DNA of 64,000 bases from Lepidodermella squamata (GCA_047495785.1 JBLDXI010000042.1:992001-1056000); one strand, 5' to 3'; positions 10,976-22,586 are shown, counted from the stretch's first letter. Program-made: numbers and translations. Notes: generated from the letters alone by a model not told the origin.

Positions 10976-12343
10976 TTACTGTTCAGCCATGAGAGAGAAT
11001 AGAGTCATATCTATGAGAGTCACAGAGAACAAAACAACTAGCAGAACACTAAAGTCCAAAACTTTAATCCTGCGATTTTTTAATTCATGCAGCTTTCGAT
11101 CAGCAAGCTCAGATTCCGACATCACACTAGCCAGGCAAGCATAGACAGTGATCACTACTCCAGCGATGAATTTTGCCCCTATAACTGTGACAATATAAAC
11201 ATGCTCACCTGTTTTCGGGATCATCCCGAAAACCAGAGTTAAAATGACGGAATAAGCTGAAACCACGGTAACATTATAAGTTGTACGCTCTGGGTCGCCT
11301 GGCTCAATCATCAAACCCGCTAATTGAATGAAAAATAGGCTGAATGTTGGTACTAAAATGTTCCAGACGTAGTAGACAGGTTTTCGTTGGAATTTGAACA
11401 TAAATTTAAGCCTGGAGTAATTTTCGGTCGAATTATAAGACGAAACGACGAGGACCTCTGATTTGAGGTCGATCAACTGCCATATCTCGCTGTCGCCTAA
11501 AAATGCGTCTCGGGCTGAATCTTCGATGCCAAAAAACGAAATCGTGTAGTTTGCTTCTTCTATTGTTTCGTCAGAGTCGAAATATGCCGAGCAGATCTGA
11601 GTATCAAAGGGGAATTTCCGGAAACTGAATGAGGGACAGAATACGTCGAGCCGACCCAGAACAAACCAGTAAGCTTGATAGTCTTGCTTGAAGGGTGTAA
11701 TATAGACATTACCAAACTGTCTGTGGAGAGAAATGTGTTAACATTTTCAAGTAAAGTCGAAATTTTGCTAGCTACCGATTTTCATTTGATTAATTTTTAG
11801 TTTTACTCAGTAGAACTATTAGTATGTTATTTTTCTGTCAAATGAAAAGGGGTTGTAAGCTTAATTTATCAAATATTACTCGTTTTGTGGCTTGGCGTTT
11901 CTGACAGCCGATTGGTGGAGAATTGACGGTCGCCACGCTTTATCCGGGGGCTGGGCAAAGTAGATCGTTTGATAAATGAAAGTCGATTTCGGTGCGCATA
12001 ATCGTCGCCTTGTGGGAAATAGATCGACACATCGCGGTATTCGACAGGGCAAATTCCAGCTGTACTCTGTCCGTAAAATAAGCGACAGCCGCTGTTCAAC
12101 GTCACTGATTTCAACAAATCGGAAGAGACTCATTGAAATATCGACTTCAACTTGTTTGTTGAATTCGGTGGCCAGGCCGAATTCTGTTGGGATGTCATCG
12201 ACCGCGGCCGCTGGGCAAACTTTGTAATAAGCCTCCCTGACCTCATCTGCAAAGGATTGATTGTTAACATAATTGAATCTCGCACTTGTAACAGCAGAGG
12301 CACAGCAGGTCAAAATTATGAATGCCTTAAATTCTGCGAACAT
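10976..12343 (-). CDS. Cys-loop ligand-gated ion channel subunit, paralog 2
   Basis: Two exons: 11880-12343 and 10976-11720, intron 159 nt; 402 residues. The exon 1 length (464 nt) and intron phase are the same as in paralog 1. Signal peptide, ligand-binding domain, C-x14-C Cys-loop with FPFDTQ, then M1-M4. M1-M3 are almost the same as in paralog 1 (IQLAGLMIEPGDPERTTYN) whereas the N-terminal domain and M4 diverge more. M2 keeps Glu -1' and Leu 9' is retained by alignment. The M3-M4 loop is again about 20 residues. The whole second exon is open although it contains few in-frame start codons. The intron carries a MITE copy at the equivalent place to paralog 1, so the insertion may predate the duplication. 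Confidence 0.88.
11776..11853. repeat. CATTTGAT/GTCAAATG MITE, copy 3
   Basis: Inverted ends GATTTTCATTTGA and TCAAATGAAAAGGGG inside the intron of Cys-loop paralog 2. Confidence 0.65.
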
Positions 12344-12447
12344 TTTGTGAAAAAACTGCCAACTTTGCCTCAAGAAAACAAACTTTTCTGGTCATCACTT
12401 ATTTATTAGTGCACTGAAAGTGCAAACTTGGGTTTTCTACGCTAACT

Positions 12448-12527
12448 CCATTTTTCATTTGATTAATCACGATAATTAAGCATTAAATCACAGTGAAATT
12501 ATAATTTTTGCCAAGTGAAAAAGGGGC
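12448..12527. repeat. CATTTGAT-type MITE, copy 4
   Basis: Ends CCATTTTTCATTTGA and CAAGTGAAAAAGGGG are imperfect inverted copies, located between Cys-loop paralogs 2 and 3. Confidence 0.6.
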
Positions 12528-12562
12528 TTTTAGCTATTCATAAATTATTTAGCGAAAGATTA

Positions 12563-13835
12563 TCATCCATTAATCATATGAGAAAAATAATTAACGTCTA
12601 AAGTCAAAACAACAACCAAAATTATCACGAACACACAAAAATCGATAATTCTAACAACTCGAGAGTGAAATAGTCGACAAATCCGGAATTTTCGCTTAGT
12701 CAACATTGAATCACCGTAAAGGCAAGTCGAGCAAGAGTATATAGTTATAATAACACCAACAATAAATTTAACAGCCACAACTTGGACTAAATGAACTTTT
12801 TCAGCTGTTTTCGGGATCATTCCGAAAACTAGGGTTAGAATGACTGAAGAAGCCAAAACTACAGTAACAGCGAAAGACGGCCGTTCCGGGTCGGTTGGTT
12901 CGATCAATAACCCGGAAAGCTGGATAAAAAAAATTCCGAAAGTCGGAACTATGATATTCCAGATATAGTTATCAGGGATTCGCTCGAATTTCATCGTGAA
13001 AGTCAGACGATTTGAGGTGTAACTACCGTTGTTTGATACTGCGACTTTTGTTTCATACGTGAAGGGCTCGACAAGTTGCCAAACTGCACTTTCGCTTACA
13101 AAATCATCCCTAGCAGATGTGTCAATATCGAATTGTAGAATAGTATATTTGGCTTCTCGGGTTTGGTCCTCCGAGTCGAAAATCGCTGTGCATTCTTGCG
13201 TGTCGAAAGGGAACCGCTCAAAGCTGAATGATGAGCAGTAGATATCAAATCGGCCGAAAACAATCCATTCGCAGGAATATGTTTTCAAAGGATAGAAGTA
13301 TATATTGCTCATCTGGCTGGAAACGAAAGGCAAAATGTGTGACACTTTCCAGCTCAGCTATGAAAACTCACTCTTTTGTCGTCCTAGTTTTCGACATTGC
13401 TGTAACATGGGCCAAGTTCGGTCTCCAATGCTGCTCGCTAGGTCCGGTGAAGTACATTTCACTGAGATCGCCCTCGCATACATCAGGCTGTATTTTGAAA
13501 ATGTCTTTGCACTTCGGAACTTCGCATGGCAACGTCCAGCTGAAGAACATTTCAGCGAAAACAGAGAGCCGTTGGTCGATGTCGTTAATCTCCAGGAATC
13601 GGTATAACAAGAAGCGAACGTGTACATCAACGATTGATTTCATGCTAGTCGCGGCTGCGTACTCGAGGGCGAGATCTTTCGACCATGCGGCTGGGCACAG
13701 GTTCCTAAACCTCGTCCTCATTTCGTTAACGTAGGAAAAATTTCTCGCCGGAATTTCATAATCATCTTCATCCTCCTCATCTTCGGCGCTTGAGGTCGCG
13801 ACCAAGGCCAGGACAAATAAAAATCCCAGTTTCAT
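12563..13835 (-). CDS. Cys-loop ligand-gated ion channel subunit, paralog 3
   Basis: Two exons: 13372-13835 and 12563-13316, with a 55-nt GTGAGT...TTCCAG intron; 405 residues. It starts with a clean signal peptide (MKLGFLFVLALVATSSA) followed by an acidic stretch (EDEEDEDD), then the ligand-binding domain, a C-x14-C Cys-loop (FPFDTQEC), and M1-M4. M2 is PERPSFAVTVVLASSVILT, with Glu at -1'. The M3-M4 loop is about 20 residues and basic. The intron position and phase match paralogs 1, 2 and 4 but the intron is short and lacks the MITE. Ligand and partners cannot be told from sequence; co-location suggests the four genes arose by tandem duplication and may encode subunits of related channels. 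Confidence 0.9.
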
Positions 13836-13910
13836 AGTGACGAACGCAAAAAAACAATGATAGAGAACAAAGTTCGATTAATAGTCATCAAAATCATCAA
13901 TAATTCATTA

Positions 13911-13990
13911 CCCCCGTTTTATTTGACAAATACGCCAAATTTAGCATAAAATATATGTGTCAAAATTTTGTTGTGATCAAGTGAAAAATG
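13911..13990. repeat. CATTTGAC-type MITE, copy 5
   Basis: Ends CCCCCGTTTTATTTGAC and CAAGTGAAAAATGG, between the divergent Cys-loop paralogs 3 and 4. Confidence 0.6.
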
Positions 13991-14074
13991 GCAATTATAA
14001 TATTTCTGTGTTAAATAAATAATTTAACGGGTTGAATCAACTGCAAGTTTTTTCGTTGAAAATCAGAATTAAGC

Positions 14075-15352
14075 ATGCTTTTCCAAATTATTTTTGCCAT
14101 TTTGATCCTCCCAACATGGACGCGAAAGTTTGATTTTCTGAATGGCACATCTTTCTCGTCAGAGTTTCAGGAGGCTTACTTCTCCTATTGCCCAAGTGCG
14201 AAGTCCTACTACCTTCCGTTGGAATTCGCTGCTGTTTATTTTGGCAGTAAAAAGCTCGTTAGCGTAACCGTTGATTTCGTACTGTTCCGCTTCATTGAGC
14301 TGAACGACGTTGATCAAAGACTATCACTTCTCGGCCAAATGTACCTTTCTTGGAATTTCCCATGCCCAGAGCCAACATGTGAACAGTTGCTGCCTAATCG
14401 AAGTGATGTGTGTTCGAGTGTTGATATGAAATACTTCTCGCAAGCTTATTTCAGCGTACCGAATACTAAAATCTGGCTGCCTAATTTGAACCACATCACT
14501 GCAATGTCGAGCCCAAGAACAGCAGTAGAGTAAGATTTTTCTGAAATATTCTGAGAATTCAAAATATTTTTTTTTAGCCAACTTAGCGACGTGTTCATTC
14601 AACCGTTTCAAGATCCGCAAGTGGAATGGTCATCAAGCGGGCGCTTTGATATCTACTGCTCTTCATTCTCCTTCAAACGGTTCCCATTTGATTCCCAAGA
14701 ATGCACAGCAATTTTCGAGACAGACACAGCCTCGTCCGATATTACCTTGGACTTGCACCTTTTTACTATAGATGACGCGTCTAAACATATATTCATTGGC
14801 AACAGTGAAATCTGGCAGTTGAAGGAGATAGACAGCAAGACGAGCACAGTAGCCGTGGAAAACGCCTTCGCGAACGCGACCCGACTTCATTACACTCTGC
14901 GATTCGACCGAAAGCCCGGCTACTACATTTGGAACATCCTACTACCAACTTTTGGCCTGTTCGCTATTCAAATCGGCGGCTTGATGATCGAACCTAACCA
15001 TGCAGAACGCGCGACCTTCGCTATATCCGTTGTATTAGCCGATTCAATCGTGCTAACCAGCGTTTTCGGAATGATCCCCAAAACCTCGGAAATGGTCTAT
15101 CTGGTATTCATGATTTTCTCAAAATACGTCTGCGGCGTTTTGGTATCACTCTACATAACAACCGCGTGTTGTTTCGGCGATAAGAAATTTGGCAGACAAG
15201 TTTTGACATTTCGACTTCTGAAAATAAGAGTTGTCCGACTATTGGACATTGCCGTAGGCTTCACAATACTATCTCTTATCATTTTTCTCGACATTATATA
15301 CTTTTACTACATGATAAACTCGAAACACCATTTATCACTTGACAATATTTAA
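14075..15352 (+). CDS. Cys-loop ligand-gated ion channel subunit, paralog 4
   Basis: Two exons: 14075-14529 and 14578-15352, with a 48-nt GTAAGA...TTTTAG intron; 409 residues. Signal peptide (MLFQIIFAILILPTWTRK), ligand-binding domain with ELNDVDQRLSL and WLPN, C-x14-C Cys-loop with FPFDSQ, then M1-M4 and a very short M3-M4 loop. M2 differs somewhat (AERATFAISVVLADSIVLT) but keeps Glu -1' and Leu 9'. It is divergently oriented to paralog 3. The last residues (about HLSLDNI) and the stop codon are encoded by the left end of a MITE copy, so the protein has a small transposon-derived tail absent from the other paralogs. Confidence 0.9.
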
Positions 15353-15405
15353 CAATTCACATTGTAATATGTGTGAAATGCGGAAAGTTGACAAATGAAA
15401 ATGGG
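15331..15405. repeat. CATTTGAC-type MITE, copy 6, overlapping a stop codon
   Basis: Left end TTATCACTTGACAATA overlaps the last codons and TAA of Cys-loop paralog 4; right end GACAAATGAAAATGGG is its inverted partner. Confidence 0.6.
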
Positions 15406-15412
15406 TGTTTTC

Positions 15413-17378
15413 TTATTCATTCGTATTTTTTAGTATTTCGATCGATTCTTCAATGCTGGCAGCTTCCTTAACCCCCGGCATCACGGTTTCGTTCAATGAA
15501 TTGCGCCTGAAAGCATTCGCTCCCTTAGCTAGGAGGTAGGCTACAACTTCTTTCTGATCCGCCTCGACGGCTAGCATTAGGGTGGTTTTCCCGTCTACAA
15601 CGCGAGCTGCATTGATATCAACGTAGCCAGATTCGCAGAGAACTTGAACAGTTTCTAGAGCTCCGTTGACAGCAGCTCGTTGCAACGGGGTTAGGCCATG
15701 TAAGAATTCGTTATCGCGACCATCGAGTAGACTTTTCAGGTTTTCAGTTGTCGCTTCCTTCCCCCAGCCATTTTCCTCGCTTAGTTGGAGATAACGTGAG
15801 ATTAGAAGCTCGATAATCTTCGAATGAGAATGAGCAGCGGCGAGATGGAACCCGCTTGCGTTGTTGAGGTGTTCCATATTAGGAATTTCGCCGTGTTTCT
15901 CTTTGTTGTAGCCTAGGAGGTAGAGTAAGGTTGCATCGTATTTCGCGCTTGATGACAGCAACTTTGACAGAACTTTGCAATCCCCTTTAGCACAGGCTCT
16001 CATAAATTCCTATGAATACATATTTTGGCACGTGAGATTCGAAGAGAAGTTGCGCATACTTTTTCTTGATTCAAAGTGAAATCGGGGCGAGGGACCAGTT
16101 CTTTTGCCCCGCAATTTAGATCAGAGAGAAAAATCTAGGAATTGTTCTGAATTATTCAAAATATTCTACACAATTTGTTACTTCACCTTCCTGAGCCGCA
16201 GAGTTTCAGCTCCCAAGATGCGGTCTTCGATTTCATCTAAATCCGAGAGTTGTTGGAGAGCGTTAACAATCCTATCATTCTCCAGTATTTCCTCAAAGCC
16301 AGGCCTCTGAGCCGGTTCTTTTCTGAGTAAAGAAGCGATCAGATTGACAAGATCCTTGCTGTAGATAGACTCGTCAATCCTGCTTGAAGGCTCATAGCTA
16401 CACAGAAAAATTGTGAAAAATCTCCGATAATAGGAAAACGACAAACTCATCAGGCGAAGATCTCAAATCATCGTCCCCTCCAAACTGGAATTAATAAAAA
16501 TGTGAAACAAAAATTTTAAAAATTTTAAAAAATTTACTGGACGTTTTAGAGTTGCCATTTGGTGTAGCAAGACTCCAAAGGCCCAAACATCCGTTTTCAC
16601 ATCGAAGCCGCATCCGTCATGAATCTCAGGAGCGCTGTACGGCGAAACTGAATCAGCCGGTTGCTTCAGCACGTCCAACTCGCCGATTTTAATTCGAGTT
16701 CCATGCGTAATAAGAATGCTCTGAAAAAAGCTTAAAAATCAACAAATCGTTTGGAAAAGGTAACGAATTACGTCATCTTTGAGATCTCCGTGAAGAAATT
16801 CCTTAGTGTGGATGTAGTCCATAGCTCGAGCTATCTGAGCAGCCCACAGCCAGATAACAGTTTCTGGCAACAAACGGCCTCGTCGTCGCTCGAGAGCTGT
16901 TTCTAACGTTTCAGCTGCGAAAATTGTGTAAAGAGTTGGACCAAAAGAAAGGGGAAAGTTTACTGTCATAGTCGAAGCCCTCAGATAGCATGTGAACTCG
17001 TTTTCCGTCTAAAAACACATCATCCATAATATACTGAATTTGGGAGGAAGCACAAATCTTACCAGTATAAACATCAAGGACCGAAACAATATTAGCGTGG
17101 CAGCATTGTTGCATTTTGACAAACTGAAAAGAGGTCAAATTAAATTTCAATTTTATTCGAATTTTTTTTACCTCGTCGTTGATTTTCTTGCGCATATCCT
17201 CGTCGAAATCACTGATGTCCATCTCTTTGATAACGACCCGCCTGCGGTCTGTTCTCCTGGTTGCTTCATAATTGTCCCAAACGCTGCGCGAGCCGACAAA
17301 TCGCGGACTTTCCTCCTCGAATTTGTCATGGGCATGCGTTAGGAACGTATACGAAGCTGATGCCTTTAACGATTGCAT
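15413..17378 (-). CDS. Protein kinase-like (probable pseudokinase) / ankyrin fusion
   Basis: Eight minus-strand exons: 17172-17378, 16964-17123, 16772-16914, 16538-16720, 16447-16484, 16187-16397, 16060-16134 and 15413-16009; introns are 48-53 nt and the sum is in frame (537 residues). Residues 1-330 form a kinase fold: VVIKEM (VAIK Lys), LHGDLKDDS in the catalytic loop, YSAPE, DVWAFGVLL and a C-lobe with AQRPGFEEIL. Against the canonical motifs, HRD is HGD, the metal-binding Asn is Ser, and DFG is replaced by ELD (in IKIGELDV), so catalytic activity is doubtful. The overall pattern recalls NEK-type kinases but I am not certain. The C-terminal part has ankyrin repeats (GLTPLQRAAVNGALETVQVL, KTTLMLAVEADQKEV). 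The kinase-to-ankyrin join uses two introns of 52 and 50 nt in phase 0. The alternative is two genes, with the kinase stopping at 16178. ATG 17378 is the first usable start. Confidence 0.72.
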
Positions 17379-17598
17379 GATTTGTTGTGCGAGGAATTGT
17401 TTCTCAAAATAATACTGAGTACGGCGAATTTCTACGCAAAACAAAGCGTACTAATCAATCGATTCGAATTATGACAGTCTGAGGCAATAATCTCGCCTGA
17501 GTCGGATGATCAAATAAAAATTATTTTTTCATAATTTAGCGATTTCGTTCATTTTTAATCAATTTAATCCTGAAATTAGATATAATTAAGCTAATACC

Positions 17599-17666
17599 CT
17601 GATTTCATTTGGCTGAGCCGCTTTTTATAGCATTATTTTATTGCAGCTCAGTCAAGTGAAATTGGA
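17599..17666. repeat. CATTTG-type MITE, copy 7
   Basis: GATTTCATTTGGCTGAGC and GCTCAGTCAAGTGAAAT are inverted ends about 65 bp apart, upstream of the kinase-ankyrin gene. Confidence 0.6.
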
Positions 17667-17856
17667 CGATAACGTGAAATAGGCTTATTCGTGAAATGTT
17701 GGAATATTTAGCACTTTTATCGCGATTGACGAGTTTTTGGGCTGTTTTAGGACGCGTGCCGTTGAGTTGAATGAGGTGGAGCAATAAACTGCACGTGAAT
17801 AGCCTATTCTGATGTTCGCCTTTATTAGGGCGTGCTCGCACACGTTAGTACTAGTG

Positions 17857-17930
17857 GCCTCCTTGGCTCAGTTGGCTAGAGCGCCAGTCTCATAATCTGG
17901 AGGTCGTGAGTTCGATCCTCACAGGGGGCA
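17857..17930 (+). tRNA. tRNA-Met (CAT), elongator type
   Basis: A 74-nt cloverleaf: acceptor GCCTCCT pairs with AGGGGGC, D-loop GGCTCAGTTGGCTAGAGC, anticodon loop CTCATAA with CAT at the anticodon, T-arm GTGAGTTCGATCCTCAC, discriminator A. The internal box A and box B are intact and no intron is present. Base 1 is G-C rather than the A-T of initiator tRNA, so this is the elongator. Confidence 0.93.
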
Positions 17931-18062
17931 CTATAATGTTTTTCATTTTTTTATTTTATTTTTATTTATTTCTCATTTATTAATATACTCCACTCACGTT
18001 CTCGTGATGAGCAAAATAACAGCTGCTCAAATGTTTGAAAAATACTCATTAAATAACCCACC

Positions 18063-19660
18063 ATGGAAGTTTTTCCTACATTTATTCTTTACTTGTATCA
18101 CGCTATCGCCTTTGCTTTGATGGAGCCTGGGACAACTATTAAAGCAATCAGTCATTCATTTAAGGAAGGTCACGATGAGAAAACTAATCCTCTTTTTGCA
18201 CCTGAGTTGAATTTTCTTTCTTCAACAGCAGGGAAACCTTGTAACAGGCCGAGCTTTCATGAGATCAAGCCCTCAAAAGCGAGAATTTTTCGTGGCGAAG
18301 AGCTGCAAGGCCCAGCGCCTTGGATGGCTCGAATCATGTTTCGGTATGTCTCTCCTCTTGTTCAAGAATCAACCAACTGATCCATCTTAACAGGACAGAC
18401 CAAGGGGATTTAATTAGCAAGTTTGGGTAAGCTCAGATTTTGAAATTTAGGACAGCGAACTTATACCCTACAACAGTCGCTATCAAGGAATATGTACCGG
18501 CTTCTTAGTCTCGTCCGAGTGGGCTATCACAGCAGCTCATTGCATGACAGAAAACAGCACCCATATGTGAATTTATAGCGAAATCCACTCGAACTGGTTC
18601 ATTGTTCCTTCTTAACAGGCTCTGGGACGATCCTTACTACCATCCGATGAAATGCTTCAAGGACTATGACGTTGTAGTTCGTCTGGGCAAAGGGCCTATT
18701 GACGGACAGCCAAAAGATCGAAATTTTGTCGATATCCCAGTCGATCATTACGTGTATCCACAAGCATATAGACCAGGTATTTAATGAAATTAATATCCAT
18801 TCCAACCTCAAGCTTTTCCCTTAGCGGAGGAAGTCACTACGACGCATGGTGATATGGCTTTACTGCATCTCCACCTTAAAATGGCGACGAATAAGGAATA
18901 CACGGCATCAAATGCTGGCGAGAAGCACCTCTGTTTACCGGGCCCGAATGACGAATTAGATACTTTGCCTGAGAAGAGCCTGGACCCAAAACACACCTGC
19001 ATCGCATTGGGTAAATGCTCGAAATATCTAAAATTTCGAAAAAATTCAGTAATTTTCAGGATTTGGCCTGAGATATCCGAGAAATTTTGGAGAATTTGCA
19101 AACCCAAAAACGGCGATGGCTGGAAAGCTGAGACTGGGCGAAAAAGAGGCCTGCCTTAAGAATTACCCTTTCGCCATAAATGGTTCCGAAATATGCTTGG
19201 AAGGTTACATCGACGAATCAGCAACTATGCAAATTGGAGAGGATATGGACGAATTTTCGAGAAAACCATCCCGTGTGATGGAGATTCAGGCGGCCCGATA
19301 TTTTGCGTAGACCGTGAAAATCGTTACAAGTTATACGCTGTTTACGTCGCCGGTATCACTCGTTACGAAAAATGTGGCCTTGACGATTTTGCCATAGCAA
19401 CGAGTCTGCTCCATTATCGGAAATGGTTCGATGCCTTCTGGGCGTTTTGGCCGGTCTGGAAAGCAAAGTTTGACTGTTCCAGTCATGTTCAGGCTGCGAC
19501 GCAGTACTGCTTCGAGCGAATGCATCGGCCATGTGTTGGTGATATAAAGTGTGGCGTTAACAAAACGCATCGAACAGTTGCTTACAGCAGACGTCAGTAC
19601 CTATCGATGAAATCGAATCATCCTGATTACACTGTGCATACAGCCTTTTATTGCAAATAA
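18063..19660 (+). pseudogene. Trypsin-like serine protease, copy 1, frameshifted in last exon
   Basis: Six exons by comparison with the intact copy at 37.7 kb: 18063-18343, 18394-18426, 18456-18566, 18619-18776, 18825-19010 and 19060-19660. Introns are 48-52 nt except one of 29 nt. It has a leader, the pre-domain ending SSTAGKPCNRPS, the histidine motif ITAAHC, the aspartate motif HGDMALLHL and the serine motif CDGDSGGPIFC, so the H-D-S triad is present, followed by a C-terminal extension of about 120 residues ending FYC. The reading frame changes in exon 6 between about 19245 and 19265: the first part (to about DMDEFSRK) and the GDSGGP part are in different frames, and the total exon length is one base short of a multiple of three. 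No splice signal explains it. It is either a recent pseudogene or a sequence error. AATAAA overlaps the stop. Confidence 0.72.
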
Positions 19661-19926
19661 ATATTGTTTCGAGTTTCGAACACTTTTGAGATTGAGAAAC
19701 AGTAATATTAGAATGTACTTTTATTGTAAACCCGGAAATGGAAACGAGTATCCATTAATGTGGAATATGGAAAATAACAGTCCCATAAGGAACGCAAGCA
19801 AAGTAAACACGCGAAAAAGGGTTCAGAAACTCTGAAATGAGGGATGAGGACACATCTAATGGCCAGCAAACTTTTTACTATTCTTGTGATTTTTTGAATA
19901 TTTCTAAAATTTTGCTAGTACCTGGT

Positions 19927-20140
19927 TCGCATAGCGCAGCCACTTTTTACCGTAGCCGAGAAAATCGCACAATAGAGCAAACGAATTAACCGCCTAATGA
20001 GACACAGTTTTTAGGCCGATATTTTTTACTTGCAAAATGAAAAATATTGGCCAAAAAATCCGTTCGCGTTCAATTATTCAAATTACGGGTTCTATTGTGA
20101 GATTTTCTCGGCCTCGGTAAAAAGTGGCTGCGCTATGCGG
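19927..20140. repeat. Foldback element, ~50-bp inverted arms
   Basis: Left arm 19927-19975 (TCGCATAGCGCAGCCACTTT onward to GCACAATAG) and right arm 20092-20140 (CTATTGTGAGATTTTCTCGG to GCGCTATGCGG) are near-perfect reverse complements. The interior is also partly palindromic around a ...GGCCGATATTTTTTAC... / ...AAAATATTGGCC... pair, so the whole unit can fold on itself. Confidence 0.75.
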
Positions 20141-20454
20141 TAATTTTCGGTATACTTGTTATTACCCGGATGACCAATTTTCTCCGGATTTTTAATTTTT
20201 AATCCCATGAACAAGGACAAGTGTCCCAGAAGTTGAGCAACTATTTTCATTTTGGCTACTTTCCATCTCGTCAAACCGTCAAACCGTGGGTAAAATCTCC
20301 TCAAACCGGGTAAAATACCGAAAATTACCGAACCAGCGAACCAGTTACCAGTAACCATGGGATTGTCCGGGTTTTCTCCGGGAAATGTTTCATTTCTTCG
20401 GTTAAATCGCGTATAATTATGGAATATTCTCTCGGTTAACATTTATAAAGGTTT

Positions 20455-20476
20455 GAATGAATGAATGAATGAATGA
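20455..20476. repeat. (GAAT)n microsatellite
   Basis: Five tandem GAAT units, followed by ATTTTATTTAAC; possibly the tail of an old non-LTR insertion, but no coding remnant is visible beside it. Confidence 0.8.
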
Positions 20477-22586
20477 TTTTATTTAACTTCCACTCGACTA
20501 TACCCGTCTATACCGTCTATAAGGCGTCTATACCCTTTCGGGTTTTGTGGAAGGCGAAGGAAGGCAAAATTTAAGAAAAAACGCCCACCCCCGCAGTTAG
20601 CAATTTGCTTTTACCAAAATTGCTTTATAAAAGTTTAATTTATCAAAATTAATAATTTAATTTATCAAAATTGTTAAAATTTTCTACAAAATTAGCCAAA
20701 ATAAAAATAGTTGCGCAACTTCTGGAACACGCTGCAAGGCCGTTAACAAGTGAGAAGTGGGGTTATATGAGAAGGGGAGATTTTGAACGATCAATGAACG
20801 AGGAAGGAGTCGAACGATAAGAAAACGATGTTGATAATAATCAGGGATGCTCGCACGGTAAAATTTGCTGATTTTTAAAGAAAAGCGCGCCTAACAAAAT
20901 TCAGACTTTTAATTGCATCAAATTAATAATTCGTCGTTTAATAAAATCTGATGGCCTTTTCTCTTCCTAATAAATAAATCTAAGAGCCTTTTCCGCAGCT
21001 CATTAGGTTCACTCGTCTTTTGACGTGGATTGGAGCCTCGGGAAGGTCTGAATTGTGAACATTCAAAATCCTCAAAGAAAACTGAGAAAGATTTATATCA
21101 AGGAATCCAAGAATCCCCACTTCAACATGGAGCAAAAATTGACAAAACAGCCTTTGAATGAGCTTACCGTACGGACCGATGGAACTGGTAGGGATGATCC
21201 CTACCATCCCTAGCGATACTTCACTCTCTTCAAGTTTTTCAAGTCAAGACACTGTTTGCTGTTTGCTGGAAAATACAGAAAATACGCCAAACCCCACCTT
21301 TCATTTTTATCTTGGCATCTTATGATACATATAACTTTTCTTTCAATCTCTTCAAATCAGTCATCATCGCTAGTCTTCTTTCTTTTTACCCAGCAGGAAA
21401 AAAATCGTCCGTAGAGAGCTTTCGTTTGATTTTTCTCGACGAAGCAAAATTACGCCACAACAGAATTGAAAGGCTTTTCCGGAAAACACATCATCTACCT
21501 ACTGTCTACTGCATATAGTTGATAGTTTTAACCTCATAAGTTTTTTATTTAAAATGCTTTCGCACTATGGGCATGATCGTATGCCATACACGAACATGAC
21601 ACGAACATCGTAAACAGACCTCAACATCACCGGTATACAATGACGCAGAGCTGATGCGCTTGTATTTTCACTTTTCTCGAAAATTCGCAACAACTTGGTT
21701 GAAAGAAAGCTATTATACAACTAGCATTTACACACATCATCCACATCACTATCTGTTTATGTGATCTGCCATCCACACGGTGGCAAGAATAAAAGACATA
21801 ACGTACAACGTAATTAGCTCCAAACGTTTCGAGCAAACGACACCGGTGCAGTTATGCTCAATTGTGGGCTGGCTTGTATGATGCGCTTTTGCAACATCAG
21901 CCTAGGGCAAGTACGTGAAGAAAATTACAACAGAATAAAGGCATGGACGCATCGCCCAGATATTTCTTCACCAGTTAATATTTTGTTGCGCGATGATGTG
22001 AAAATTGGCGAGTCATGAAACGCCATCCATAGTGAAACTAATAAAACAAAACTGCAGGATACAAAAATTATATTAATGACAACAATTGGCAGGGCGGTAT
22101 CATTTACACTCATTAATTGCATGACATGCAATTTTATCGCGCAAATGCGTTTCGGCTAGTGGCCTGACGCAGAGCCTTAAATTTCTTCCAGTGACTGGGT
22201 CTCAATGAGCGAAGCCGCAAAACTCATAATTATTTTTTTGAACCTCCTTTGAATTATTCACTTATTTTAAAAGAAATTTAAAGTTGAATAAATCTTGAAT
22301 ATTTGATTTTTTCCTACATACGCATGGTAACATTTTGCCATAAGGAAATTGAATTACTCAATGGCTGCATAGCATCTTTTAAGATGGAATTTTTATTTCA
22401 AATTGTGACCCTATTTTCACAGTGGTATGACCCAGTGCGCATGTAGGAATAGGATTACCCTTAGGATGTATGAATAGGATTAATCTGATCTCTATGCCAT
22501 GGAGAAATCCAATTTCCTCCGTCTCTGAAACCCCGAGTGAGTTTGGCTCTATTCTGTTGGTTTCCTAGACTTTTTTTACAGTTACA

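Larger units (their letters stand above)
19661..22586. other. Gene-free repeat-rich interval
   Basis: No gene supported. It contains a foldback element (19927-20140), a (GAAT)n microsatellite at 20455-20476, and from about 21.3 kb the left copy of a segmental duplication matched at 29.3-30.46 kb. Sequence at 21.06-21.24 kb resembles part of 2.94-3.24 kb. Confidence 0.6.

Noticed and set aside
20092-20442. 116-codon minus-strand ORF
   Set aside because: Covers one arm of a foldback element and low-complexity sequence; non-coding.
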